This document shows, in pieces, positions 24,175-35,330 of a stretch of 64,000 nt of DNA (position 1 is its first letter; every line of letters begins with the position of its first letter). Where the stretch lies: contig OY987244.1 in NCBI GenBank assembly GCA_963920765.1, forward strand, positions 31,786,358 through 31,850,357. Direction: 5' to 3'. The stretch is from Ulota crispa (taxonomy: Eukaryota > Streptophyta > Bryopsida > Orthotrichales > Orthotrichaceae). The notes beneath the pieces are model-generated. The model did not search any database and was not told the DNA's origin. It saw nothing but the letters and a program-made list of their open reading frames with translations. The position numbers and the translations under genes were made by a program.

Positions 24175-25213
24175 TGTTGAAGGGAAGATGTGAGTGTAGA
24201 TGTTCTCTAAATATCTCCATAATTAATTTAAAAAAACTCATCACCAATTTTTTTTAGTAAAATATCATGTAAAACAAAGAAAATTCCCTTTACAAATTCA
24301 CCACTATTGAAATTTTACTTTTTTGTAACTAATCTTTGATATGCTTGATTGAGATTGTGTAAGGATGCAATGATAATTTTGCTAACCAAAATATACCAAT
24401 TATACTCCACGTTTTACAAAAAAAATTGAATGGCCTCAAATGGGCCAGCTGTAAGATTATTGTACCCAATTGTACAACTAGAGTACATAACGCAAGTGAT
24501 GGCATGGAACACTTGACACTAAAAACCCCACTTTTGTTAACATTTTTGCATTGTTTTACTAAAGTTATCCAAAGTTTGAATAAAGTTTAAATCTCAAATC
24601 AGAAGCGGTAAAATCAAGGCAAAGATGAGTGTTCTTCTAATGTGAACTTCAAAAATTCATAGTATCTTCCTTCAAACTCAAAAAATTACATATGTATTTT
24701 GCAAGTTCAATCATGGTTTTTATTTGCCAAAGTGCTAACTTAACCCATGTATCAAATGCACTCAAAAGTATGCTCATATGATTATTGTGCCGGAAAGAGG
24801 TCTATCCATATCCAGAAATTATTCTTGTTATCTCATTGGTCAAGCGACCCACCCTAGAGTGCATGCGGGCAAGGAAAAAATAGAGACAATCATCCATGTG
24901 TGCTCAACCACCCAAAAAACTTGCAACTTGCAATTATTAGTACCTTTAATCCAAATAACAGCGAACCTAATGCTTTTCTTTGAGGGGGATTTGACAATTT
25001 CATCCATCTTTTTCACCCGGTTTTTTAGTGCCAAGGTAGCCAGTGTTAAAATGAGGTACGATTCTGGTGAAAATTCACACAAAAAGGTTCCCTGGTACAC
25101 GTCAACAATGAGGATTCAAGACAAAGCATATGCACACTGTCTGGAATACAGAGGGAGTGGACACTAACTAAACAGCCCTGGTCTAGGACTGCATTGTCCA
25201 ACTGAATTCCTCA
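24175..25213. other. repeat-derived DNA, no gene
   Basis: 24160-24330 resembles part of the large inverted repeat at 44557-45481 (GAGATGCTTGTTGAAG..., CATCACCAATT). A copy of the dispersed CCACCCTAGAGTGCATGCGG motif is near 24849. A 129-codon plus ORF (24778-25167) and an 86-codon minus ORF overlap; neither has a domain. Confidence 0.35.
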
Positions 25214-25221
25214 TTAAATTT

Positions 25222-25618
25222 GGGAATTGATAAGTGCACACTCAGGGTTTGATATATGCACATCGGGGATGGGGTAAATTTTAGAAATTTACCATTAACA
25301 AGTTGAATTTGAAAAATTTGAATTTAGAGATCTTGATATAGTCTAGAATCACAAAGGAGGTTACAATTAAATAACGCATGTTGAAAAAGTTTAGCTTTTT
25401 TACAAACAAGAGTAAAAGTAATCATTTGTTCTCTAGCTAAATTTTTCCACTAGGTGTTGTTCATTTGTAACCTTCTTTGTGGTTCAAGACAAAATCAAGG
25501 TTTCTAAATCCAAATCTGAAATCAAATTTTCCAAATTCAACTTGTTGATTGTAAATATCTAAAATTCACCCCTTGATGTGCATATATCACACCCCGGGTG
25601 TGTCACATATCAATTCCC
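25222..25618. mobile_element. hAT-like palindromic MITE with 8-bp duplication
   Basis: Perfect 8-bp target duplication TTAAATTT (25214-25221, 25619-25626). Ends GGGAATTGATA and TATCAATTCCC continue as arms of about 180 bp (e.g. AAGTTGAATTTG / CAAATTCAACTTG). 397 bp, non-coding. An 8-bp duplication fits hAT, although P-type elements also make 8-bp duplications. Confidence 0.75.
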
Positions 25619-25681
25619 TTAAATTTTAGTATTATCTATATTGTTCTGTTTGCGATATTTGTAAGTCTATCTCCTGCAACT

Positions 25682-28600
25682 CTATCGCATGTTCTGTAAA
25701 AAATGTGGATCTTTTGCCAAAAGGTCTTTGAATTTCTCATGATCAGCCGCAGCCTTCTTGTAACCTGCCTCCACTTTCTGCACAGCAATGATGTTCAAGC
25801 TTGTTAGCATGCCATGCGTTTTGTGAAAACTGCTGTTGCTGACAAAGTGCAATTCTAGATCAGATAGTAGTAAAACTCATGATTGCTACAAAAGAACGTC
25901 AAATCCAATGTCACCCACCTTTTTGGAGCTCTTTGTCAATTCATTCCCGTCTTTGTCGTGAAAGGGCACACCACGCTCATCAAATGTAAAATCTTTGTAC
26001 TCGTCTTTAGCTTTAAAGAGATCTTTTGGTGATATGGATGCCGCTTCTTGTTTCTGAAGCAAATCTGCCTGTTTTGTTGTTGAAGGTACGTTTAGGAAAG
26101 TGAAGACTCTCAAAAGCTAAGTAATTCAGAAGCAACGTTGAGAACCAAAGCCTAGAATTCAATTAATTTAACTTGCAGGTGATGAGTGCAAAGGGTTTCT
26201 ATGAAAATCAACTTTTCAACAGCCATTATAGACAAACAATAGATTTGCAAAAATTGTATTAATCAAATTAAGATTATTATGAATGTCCTGTAGAAGGTAT
26301 TGTTATTTACGAACAGAGCAATTGAGTAAGAAGGAAGCGTGAGAAAGAAACGAAGGGATCGTCTAATCTCCACGTGCATTTTTTGTCCTCATCCACGACA
26401 CACACTCCAACATCAACCATGTTCTCATCACGCTCCATATCCATTAGCCTCCATCAACTCCCGCATCAACTTTAGCTCCACCAAATTTCCCTGGTAGCCA
26501 CGAGAGCAAATTGTCACATATCTGAAGACGTAACAACCCATAGCGACTTCCATGAAGTCTTGAGTCAACAGATTGGGAGAAATACTTGAGTCTAGCACAA
26601 GATTACTTTGTCTTGAAAATAGAGATTTTATATATGCGGAAGCTTGTGTTTAATGCACAAGAAATAGCAGAAGAACAACTCAGTGAGCTCAACAGAGAAC
26701 ACACAATACCTGAGAAGCATTGCTCTTAGCTGCAATTATCACTTTGTCCCCGGATGGATCATTTAGCGCATTTTAGAGTTGATGTGTGGCATAATATAAC
26801 AAGAGTTATATTGATTTGAAATAAAATTATAACAAACTTACAAATAAAAAAAAGAACATTCAAAGTCTTAAATCAAATATAAATAATATAGGTACATTAC
26901 AAATCTAAGGCATTAGTTTTTTTTACAACTAATATAGAAGCACAAGATTTGGAGCGGTCCTATGCACAAGACAATGTTTAATATGGTTTTGTACAGGCAA
27001 CTAGGTATTTGAGGGACCAGGTTGTATTAGATAAAAAGTCAAAGCAAAAGTGACTTAACAAAAACAATATGAAGTGAAAAGAAATCAAGATTTAACACCT
27101 AAGCGCTCAATTGACAATTTTCTGGTTGTTGCCCATTTTTTGCGGGCTGTCTGAGATGAAAAAAACTTTAAAAAAAAATTTTTTTTGTAATAGAAAACTC
27201 ATTTCCAAAGTTTCCAACCCAACTTGAATCATATCAATCCAAGTTAAACTCCATCAAGAAGAATTTTTCAAAGACAAATACTTCAATATTTGCTAGTGTT
27301 GTAAAATTTACTATTTTGGAACTCATTTGAAACAAACTTTATCAAAGTTACTTAAGTATTATTTTATAATACATCTATGTTTTGCCCTTAACCCCTTGGG
27401 CATTTAGGGGTTAAAACCAACCAAGGTGTCATAGCCTATATCATAGCAAAAAATAGGGTGTCAAAACCAAATATAAATTTAAACCCAATAATAATGTTTA
27501 ACAACAAAATGGGAAGTGAAATAAATATCACAATTTTGTGTAAACAAAGGCGCCTTAACTAGGGTCCAAACAAAAAAAATAGAATGTGAAAAAAATTTAA
27601 GATCTAATACCAATCCGGGTACCAACCAATCTGGACACCAACCAAAATGTCTTAAGAAAAAAAAATGTAAAAACAAATTAATTTTTTTACAATATTAAAT
27701 TCCAGCCATTAAATATTCATATGCTTTTTTGGTACCTTTAATTCAAAACATTTTGCTATCTTTGCTTGACAATTTGTTTTTTTTCCTTATAAAAAAAATA
27801 ACATGAAAAAAATGAAATCTCCTAGGCCGTATAAGTAACTATAGAGTGCCCTAATATAAGTCAATTTGCCAAATTACATAATTATAGATGCCCTTTTATT
27901 TCTACATGAGAGGTAAATAGCCCTCTAAAAAATACATCATTGCCGCATGGGGGTACCCAACACACAAAGAGTGATCCACCCGAGAATTTGTCAAATACTG
28001 ACACCCATCCCTCAACATAAATAGCTTGAAAAATCCTTAGCAAGACACCACATTTTATTAATTACATATCACTCAAGAACCATGTACTTTACATAAATGC
28101 TACACTCGTTAACTAAAGAGAGACAAATGGCCAATTAGCATGCATTGAAAAATCAATATACTAGGATACTTACCACAGGTCTAGGAGTGATGCTAAAGCC
28201 AATTTTGTAATTTTTTGCATCAGATAAACCTGTCATCACCCGTTCAATGGTCAGTCAAGCAAACCCCACAATCAAATTGAGAACAAACAATCATGGATTT
28301 TGCATCCTTTAAAACTGCTCCAATCAAGGCAGCATGGTGTTGCCAAACTGACAACATATGACTTGCAAGTGAAGCAAAAATGGTGACACATTAAAAATGG
28401 AGAACCACATTATTGAGTAGAAGCATGTTTTAGAATTGACTAGTAAACATTAGCACCAAGTTCAACATTCTAGATATCTCTTACAAGCAACAACTCGGTT
28501 TAGTTTCCTCAATCGTTACATGTCTGAACAAATAAACATCAATTCACAAAAGTAGAACATACCAAATACTTTGAGGATCTCCATTACAAAAACCGCTGCC

Positions 28601-28921
28601 TTTTTCAACAGCAAAAGTTGTGGTTTTGCATTTGCCTGCAGCCCAAGAATTGCAAGGAAGCACAAGTTTCAAACGCACTTACCTCAAATTTTATAAGTAT
28701 AAAAAGATAGTGCAAAATTCCAAATCACATCTTTCACACACCCATGACCAGTCAAAGTGCAGTAACACCACGCCTACACATAAATGTAATAAAAGGTACA
28801 CGAGATGATATCAACTTACCAAATTGCACTTATCAGTGAAGGAGTGCACATCTTTGACCAAAGAAAGCAATTCTGAAATAGCACCTGCAATGTCGAAGTT
28901 GTCTACTAGATGTTCACACAC
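25682..28921 (-). pseudogene. 3' portion of a cytosolic cysteinyl-tRNA synthetase gene
   Basis: Exons read on the minus strand: 28921-28820 (VCEHLVDNFDIAGAISELL), 28635-28563 (a LLLLKKAAVFVMEILKVFG stretch), 28229-28174 (GLSDAKNYKIGFSITPRPV), a block ending 26710 (NDPSGDKVIIAAKSNASQ), a poor block near 26540-26370 (LQICDNL, then RDENMVDVGV and a TWRLDDP motif), about 26060-25919 (SPKDLFKAKDEYKDF, FDERGVPFHDKDGNELTK), and 25777-25682 ending TAG (KVEAGYKKAAADHEKF). The first three have clean GT-AG borders and matching phases. The order and motifs match the anticodon-binding and C-terminal parts of eukaryotic CysRS. The catalytic half, with its HIGH- and KMSKS-type motifs, was not found upstream, where a LINE lies instead. 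The NDPSGDK block lacks a visible acceptor AG, and the LQICDNL block is interrupted by a frame change with a stop. I therefore read it as a truncated, decaying gene or partial duplicate. Confidence 0.6.
27096..27410. mobile_element. TTAA element, family G, in a CysRS intron
   Basis: TTAA at 27092-27095 and 27411-27414. Left end CACCTAAGCGCTC, right end in reverse complement CCCCTAAATGCCCAAGG. 315 bp, non-coding. It lies in the long intron between exons ending 28174 and starting near 26770. Confidence 0.6.
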
Positions 28922-29091
28922 CTATAAAAACAAAAGGCAGTGAGATCATTTTTCAATTGTGAAAGCCACTATAGGCAAGGAGGGGTCACGTCCCCAGACC
29001 CGCCATAGGTGGTTTAATATGAAAAGTTTGTGAAAACTGTCGGCACGGTGTAATTGTATGCACCGTTACCTTGTGTACAAAAATGAGGTGT

Positions 29092-32050
29092 CTACTCATG
29101 TGTGTAAGCCTCTATGATAGTGGCTCTAGCTTGTTTATCTTTGATGGCTGCATGAAAGGCTTTCCATATTGCAACGCCTGCGTGTAGCGTAGCTATCCAT
29201 GCATTACTAAGCACCAACTCTCCCATTGCTGCCTCCTCTGAGTAAAGTTTTTTGCATCTTGCTAACCATATTTGCCATAGAATGAAACTACGCATCAAGT
29301 CCCAGGGCTGATTGCTAAATATGTATGCCCCCTATCCTACATATTGAGCTTTGTAGTACCCGTGCAAAGCTTTGTTACCTGATTCTATGGTGAGGCTAGT
29401 GGCGCTCAAGGCTAGCTGGTTGTACCTGCACCAAATCTCTTTTGTAAAGGGGCACTCCCAGAACAAGTGGAGGATTGTCTCTTCAGTGTTGGTGCAGAGG
29501 ACGCATGTGGTTGTGGCATTGGGTATTCGCTTCATCCTGTCTCCCGTAGTGATGCCCTTATTTAGGATGAGCCATTAAAATGTGGCCGTTTGCTTGTGTT
29601 GAGATTTGTGCCACATCAGGTTGTGTATTTGCTGGATCTAACCTGGTGTGCCTTTGGATTTTAAAGTTCCTGATGCACATTGGTTCTTCTCCTATTTGCA
29701 CCATGAGGCTTCAGTATCCTTTCTTGGCCGAGTAGCTGAAGAATGGGGCGGCATCTAGCATTCCAAATTCTTTCCAAGACCAGTCTCCTAGATTCCAAGT
29801 CAGCTTCTCAAGTGATGTCCCCGTGTATACCCAGACGTTGTCCTAGCCGCTGGAAGCTCCTTTGGGGTTGTTGACGGCAAAGTTTCTTGTTTTGGCGCTC
29901 CAAAGGACCACGCAGGCACTGCCAAAGGCATCCGTCACTGTACTTGTGGAGATTGAAGGCAAGTTCTCTTCTCGCATGAGGAGTCCTTGGTTGTTTCGCA
30001 GCACATATGATGTCATGCCGTGATCTTCTGATAGCGGGTTTGTGACGTGGTAGAAGCAATTTGTGCTTGCGTCGTGTAGTCAATCCCCTATTTCGTATCC
30101 CTTTCTTTGGTTGCGCGGGTCCCACGAAATGTGGCTTAGGGTTTTTAATCTACGAGCTTGGGTGGTTGTTGTAATTTGGGTGCTCACCGTCAGTTTTCTG
30201 GCTATCTCCTCTTCTGTAAGCCAGTCTAGCTTGTCTTTGGGCCAGAGATCTTCCACTCGCGTGATTCCAACCTTGTCCCAGAGGTGCAGGCGTGCGTTAG
30301 TTCCAAGGCCGAGCGGTGTGTTTGTGTCTTTGAGTAGGATTGGGTTGCCAAACAAGGGCTGCCGTAGGATTCTACTTGTGTCGCGGGGTTCTTCGAGCAC
30401 CCGGTTATGGTGGATGGCTAAGAAGGCTCTCAAGCATGCTCCCATCAGGGGGGAGTGGTTGTTTTTCATCACCACTTTGCTAAAGAATAGCCAGTTTGTT
30501 GTGCCTTGCCATCTTTGATCTGCAATTGGTGTGGAGCTATTCAGCTTGCGCTGCAAAAGCAGTTTCCATGGTTCTCTCCCAGGTGTCAATCCTCTGGTCA
30601 CCAGCTTGACCAACAACGCTTGTGTCTGTAGGAAAAGGTCAATGATCTTAACTCTTCCATCTGCTTGGGGAAGGATGCACAAGTTCCATTTTATCTTTGA
30701 AAAATATGGGCTTCATGTCAGCCGGCCCATACAAACGTACTCATGAATTGTCTAATTTCTTTGCATATGTTGGGGTTGAGACCACTGTATGTTGCTGTGT
30801 ATCAGCAGGTGGCAAGTAGCACCTGATTGCAGACTAAAATTCTTCTTGCTAGAGAGATATGTTTTGAGGCCCAACTTTCCAGCTTCTTTCTAAGGGAGGT
30901 CATGAGAGGGGTGGTATTAGCTTTTGGCACTAGATAGAATTCTACTTGTGGGCACAGACATCTCACCCCTTGTCCTTTGGCTACCCATTTGAGGCTTATT
31001 TCTTCTCCCCAAGTGAATGTTCTAGGGTTTGGTGAGGCCCAAATTGCGTAGGTTTTGTTCCAGTTTACCTTGGAGCCCGATGCTATATAGTAGATTTCTA
31101 GGATTTTGTGGGCTTTGGCTAGATTGTCAAGGTTCCCTCGCAAGTATAGGGCGGTGTCGTCCGCATAGGACGCATTATTTAGTGTCTCTCCTCTTGGTAG
31201 TGAAAATCCTTGGATTTGGTACTTCGGGTTGGCTAGCATGTACCCTAGTGAATCCAAACTACTATAAAAAAGAAGGGTGCTAGGGGTACCCTTGTTGTAC
31301 TGAGCGTGTGAGGCTGAAGGTTTCTCCCACTTCTTTGTTCACGACCACCACTGAGGTTGCATTCTTGTATAGGGACATCACGCTTCTCACAAAGTTTGCA
31401 TGAAACCCTAATTTGTTGAGGACCACTTCCATGAAGCGCCAGTCTATGCGGTCAAAGGCCTTCTCAAAGTCCAGCAAGAGTAGGATCAAGTCTTATCCGC
31501 TTTCCTCCGCGTAGTGCATAGCTTCTTGGGTGAGGAATATGTTGTTGATGATGCAACGCCCTTGTACGAATCCAATCTGGTTAGGGCGGATTATCTCGGG
31601 TAGGAGGCACTGTAATCTTTGAGCTAGCAACTTGGCTGTTAGCTTGTAAAAGGTCCCAAGAAGGGTGATGGGTCGAAAGTTGGTTATCAGGCTTGCATCT
31701 CCCCCTTTGGATATAAGGATTATAATACCCTTGTTGTGTTCTGCGTTTAGGCTCCATGTGTCCCACACCTCCTGTACCGCCTTCAACAAGTCGTTTTCCA
31801 AAGCATCTACGCAGGATTTGTAAAAATCTGTAGGAATCCCGTCCTCTCCTGGTGCTTTGCCAAAAGCTAGGTCACTTACCGCCTCTTTGAGTTCCTCTAC
31901 CATGAGAGGTTGGGTGAGGATGTTGTTATGTGCGTCCATTACGGTTTGTGGGACCCTTTCTAGCACCTGCTGTCTTGCTTGTTTTACCAAATTAGTCTCT
32001 AAGTTCGAGGCGTAGAGGACTTGTTCCTTGACCCATGTGCAATAGCAAAG
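29092..32050 (-). mobile_element. decayed LINE (non-LTR retrotransposon), 5' truncated
   Basis: Minus-strand blocks in order give a reverse transcriptase. At 32030-31493: AFGKAPGEDGIPTDFYKSC, NFRPITLLGTFYKLTAKLL, NQIGFVQGRCI. At 31489-31280: LLLLDFEKAFDRIDW. At 31257-30802: SYADDTALYLRG, the catalytic YADD box. At 29535-29332: CVLCTNTEETILHLFWECPF, a zf-RVT finger. The last block ends at stop 29094-29092. A TAA replaces the Gln expected before DLILLLLDFEKAF (a C-to-T change from CAA), and later blocks change frame several times, so the element is dead. No endonuclease domain is present upstream; LINE similarity ends near 32050, the usual 5' truncation. The 3' end lies somewhere between 28985 and 29092; no poly-A tail was seen. 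Confidence 0.85.
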
Positions 32051-32778
32051 ATTCCAATTAAGAAGTGAAATACTTCCAACACAACATGAGAACAAATCAC
32101 ATATTGAATTACAATGATTGTCCTTTGTATTGTCAAACGTGAGTATACTCAAGACTAAAAGTCTACTAATAGAATCCAATGCCAAAATAAGCTTAAAAGC
32201 CTCATTGGTATCTACTGCTGGCCCAAAGTCCTCAATGTAGTCACCTTCTAAGTAGTGTATTGAGAGAGACCAATAATATTAGCTCCTGATCTACACCATA
32301 AACACATTACTTGGATATGTGGCTATGTGTAACTATCTAAAAGCTTAAAGCAACTTGCAACTATCTAAATGTTTAGAGCAATCTGACTTGTTGTTATGAA
32401 CATCTCTGGTCTATAACTTAAATCATCAAAATATTTGAATTAAACAATAACATATTTAATAAAACTGTATAAATCACAAAAGCTCAACCTTCCAACCATA
32501 GAGAGATCAATTCCTAAAAAAACTAACCTCCTCATTCTCTAAGCCCCATCTGATATCCTCAAAATTGTCACAATAACTATTAGTCTTTTAATCAGACTAG
32601 GATTTTAAAATGTTTTTGGCTTTTTGTTTTTAGTTTTCATGCATAAAAATTTGCTAAAATAAAAATCCTAGTTATACTTAGAAACATTTTAAATATAACT
32701 TCATATCATAATCTCATGTTTTACTTAAAGTTATTTAACTCCAAGTTTCAACACTTTGTTTTATCATCTCATATACTT
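32051..32778. other. no supported gene
   Basis: AT-rich flank of the LINE. The open frame of the LINE block runs on to 32185 but without similarity to reverse transcriptases. Confidence 0.4.
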
Positions 32779-32967
32779 CTTGTACACTTATCCTCTAGTG
32801 TACCTCCCATACAATTGTCATCCAACATATCTCTCATACACTTGTCATCTAGTGCATCTCTTGTACAATTGTCATCAAGTGTATCTCTTGTACAATTGTC
32901 ATCTAGTGTATCTCTTGTACAATTGTCATCTAGTATACATTTTGTATACTTATCATCCAAGTGAAGT
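32779..32967. repeat. minisatellite, 27-bp unit, about 7 copies
   Basis: Units of the type CTTGTACAATTGTCATCTAG plus TGTATCT; central copies differ at one or two positions, outer ones more. As 27 is a multiple of three, ORFs with 9-residue repeats appear on both strands; these are artefacts. Confidence 0.85.
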
Positions 32968-33104
32968 TGTCTAACCTCATTGCACAAATCCATCATTCAA
33001 AGATGTTTGCCTCTAAGCATGTGCAACTTTTCCACTAATTCACATTTCATAAAATATTAGTTCATCCATCAATCATTCATTCATCATTGGTTGTTATTCA
33101 TTAA

Positions 33105-34041
33105 CCCCAAAAGGCCCAAATAGTGTTTTTTGGCAACATAGCAATTTTGGGCAGCTCACTACAAATGGATTTTTCTTTTTTTTTTTCTTTGAAATTTTCA
33201 CACATGATGTGTCCAAGGAGTAGCTTTAAGGCCCAAAAAATTTCATAACTTTTGACTTCATGGTTCAAAAGTTATTGCATGATATGTAGTTTTCTTTGTT
33301 TACAAGGCAGCTCGGGCAACTCAAAAAACTTCTTTAAAAATTATATTTTTTGAATTTTGTTTTTTTAAATTGGTTCTTCAGATTTATATATACTTGGGAA
33401 GCTTTGAGTCATTCAATTTTCATCAATGAGATGAAGGTTACGAGGAGATTTTGTTTGCGGGCAGTTATGGATTCCCTACTCTAAAAAAAACTTTTAAATC
33501 CTATGTTTTACTCAAATTTTAATATTTTGGAAAAAAGATAAAGCCAAAGTATGTAGATTGTATATTACAACATTTTGACCATTGGGATTGGAATTTTCGT
33601 TTTTCATAATTAAATTCTTAACAATTTAGTGTTTTGTGTCATTCTCTACTTCTTTTTACTTACTATTTTTTTCCTATGTGTTATACATTTCCAAATGATT
33701 TGAAATTTTTCAAGTGTGTACTTGACTTGCCTTGAAGAATGAATACAGAAAATTACAACCATTTTGAAAAAAATTTCATACAAATATGACCTTGTGAAGT
33801 GCAGCTGCCCGGATTTTTGCAAGGACAAAAAATGACTGTCTGTCAATTCAAACTCAATCACCTAACAATCCACATGGCAAAAAATTTTGAATTTTTTTCC
33901 ACATCTTTGGCTACTAGTGTACTACAAGATCTTATGGTTAGATTTGTCCAAAAATAACTTTTATCTAAAATTTGATACTTGCACTAAAAATGGCAATTTT
34001 GGGACAGTTTTGATGAAAACATAGTCAAAAACCTTTAGGGG
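33105..34041. mobile_element. TTAA element, family A copy 3
   Basis: TTAA at 33101-33104 and 34042-34045. Left end CCCCAAAAGGCCCAAATAG, right end in reverse complement CCCCTAAAGGTTTTTG. 937 bp, same orientation as 7475-8419. Non-coding. Confidence 0.8.
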
Positions 34042-34045
34042 TTAA

Positions 34046-35330
34046 TTCACATTTTATTGTGCATTAGTCATCCATCCATTATTCGTCCATTATTGGTTGT
34101 GACAAAAGTTGTGACACTTGCAATCATCAATAAACTATGGGGTTCACCAATAATTACTTTTGGGTCTCACAAGTTCAACAACGTACAAAAAAAATTGCAA
34201 AATCCCTATGATTAATGTCCAAATATCACACAAGAATCTCAATTTAATAAATCTCTGTAACGAAAAAATCAAACAATAGTAAAAAAAATGTACCAACTCT
34301 TTTGCACAACACACAATGTTTATCATTTCACTTTTAAAACAAAGGATTATTTTGTATATGTTTGACTGGCTCAATTTGAAGAAATATATATTAGTCATAA
34401 TTACCATGAATACGTGAATTAAATTTATGGTGTTTTTGTTCAAAAAGATGATAAAGGTGAACAAAGTGAACAAAAATAAAATAAACAAATAGGATTGGTA
34501 AATACTCAAACTCATTTACTAAAATCCAATCAATATTAAAGACTTCACATGACATTTTTTTGAGTATCATAATATTGGCACAAAATGTAGTCAGTAGCCA
34601 AATAAGCGCTTGTCAATGAATGTCTCATTCTTTCCGTACCCATGGCAACAAAGAGCAAGAGCAACCAAGGTGCTATTTTGAGCTTGTGCAAGAAACTTAG
34701 TGATATGAAGTTGAGGAGTATTGAGTAACCATAATGTTGTCACACCTTACTTTAGACCAAGTGGGTGACAAGGCTTGCATGAAAGAAAGTTGTGAGTCAA
34801 AAGTTACAAATCCAAATTGATAACGCCTAAGTTGCACTAATATCAATTAAGGGTTGGGAGAAGAATTCCTAGTAGGTATATGACATACCAGTATAAAGTT
34901 GAAAAGCTAGAGGGACAAAGATTTCATATCAATAAGACTAATGTGTAACAAAGCTGGCCAAACAAAGAGGTGAGAGTCCCATATTTCACCTTCTTACTCA
35001 AATTTTTAGAATGCCATAGCTTATACAATATTTGAGCAATCTTAGTCGATGTACCATGTATGAACAGCTGATATTGACATGCACAAGCAGTCAACGGTAC
35101 AACCAAGGAGCATATTGTCCTCGTACGGAGTTTCAAGCATAAGTGAATCACAAAAGACCATTCCTAAGAGGAAGCCAGTTTTGGTATGCTCACGAAGGAG
35201 GCAAATGCAAGGTAACGCAGAGGAAACAAATAAAACTAAAAATACGTTCTTCAACTGCACATTTAAAGGTGAACAATATCGGCACATAATGCATGTAAGG
35301 ATCGGAATGCCCCTTGTTACCCCCACAATC
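34046..35330. other. 3' flank of exonuclease/KH gene; no gene
   Basis: AT-rich. A 123-codon minus ORF (34515-34144) encodes a hydrophobic, low-complexity peptide and is not convincing. The 35350-35042 ORF overlaps the end of the exonuclease gene in another frame. Confidence 0.4.

Noticed and set aside
32779..32967. CRISPR-like array
   Set aside because: Units are contiguous 27-mers without unique spacers, and the DNA is a plant nuclear genome.
32769..32996. ORFs with 9-residue repeats on both strands
   Set aside because: They are products of the 27-bp minisatellite, not genes.
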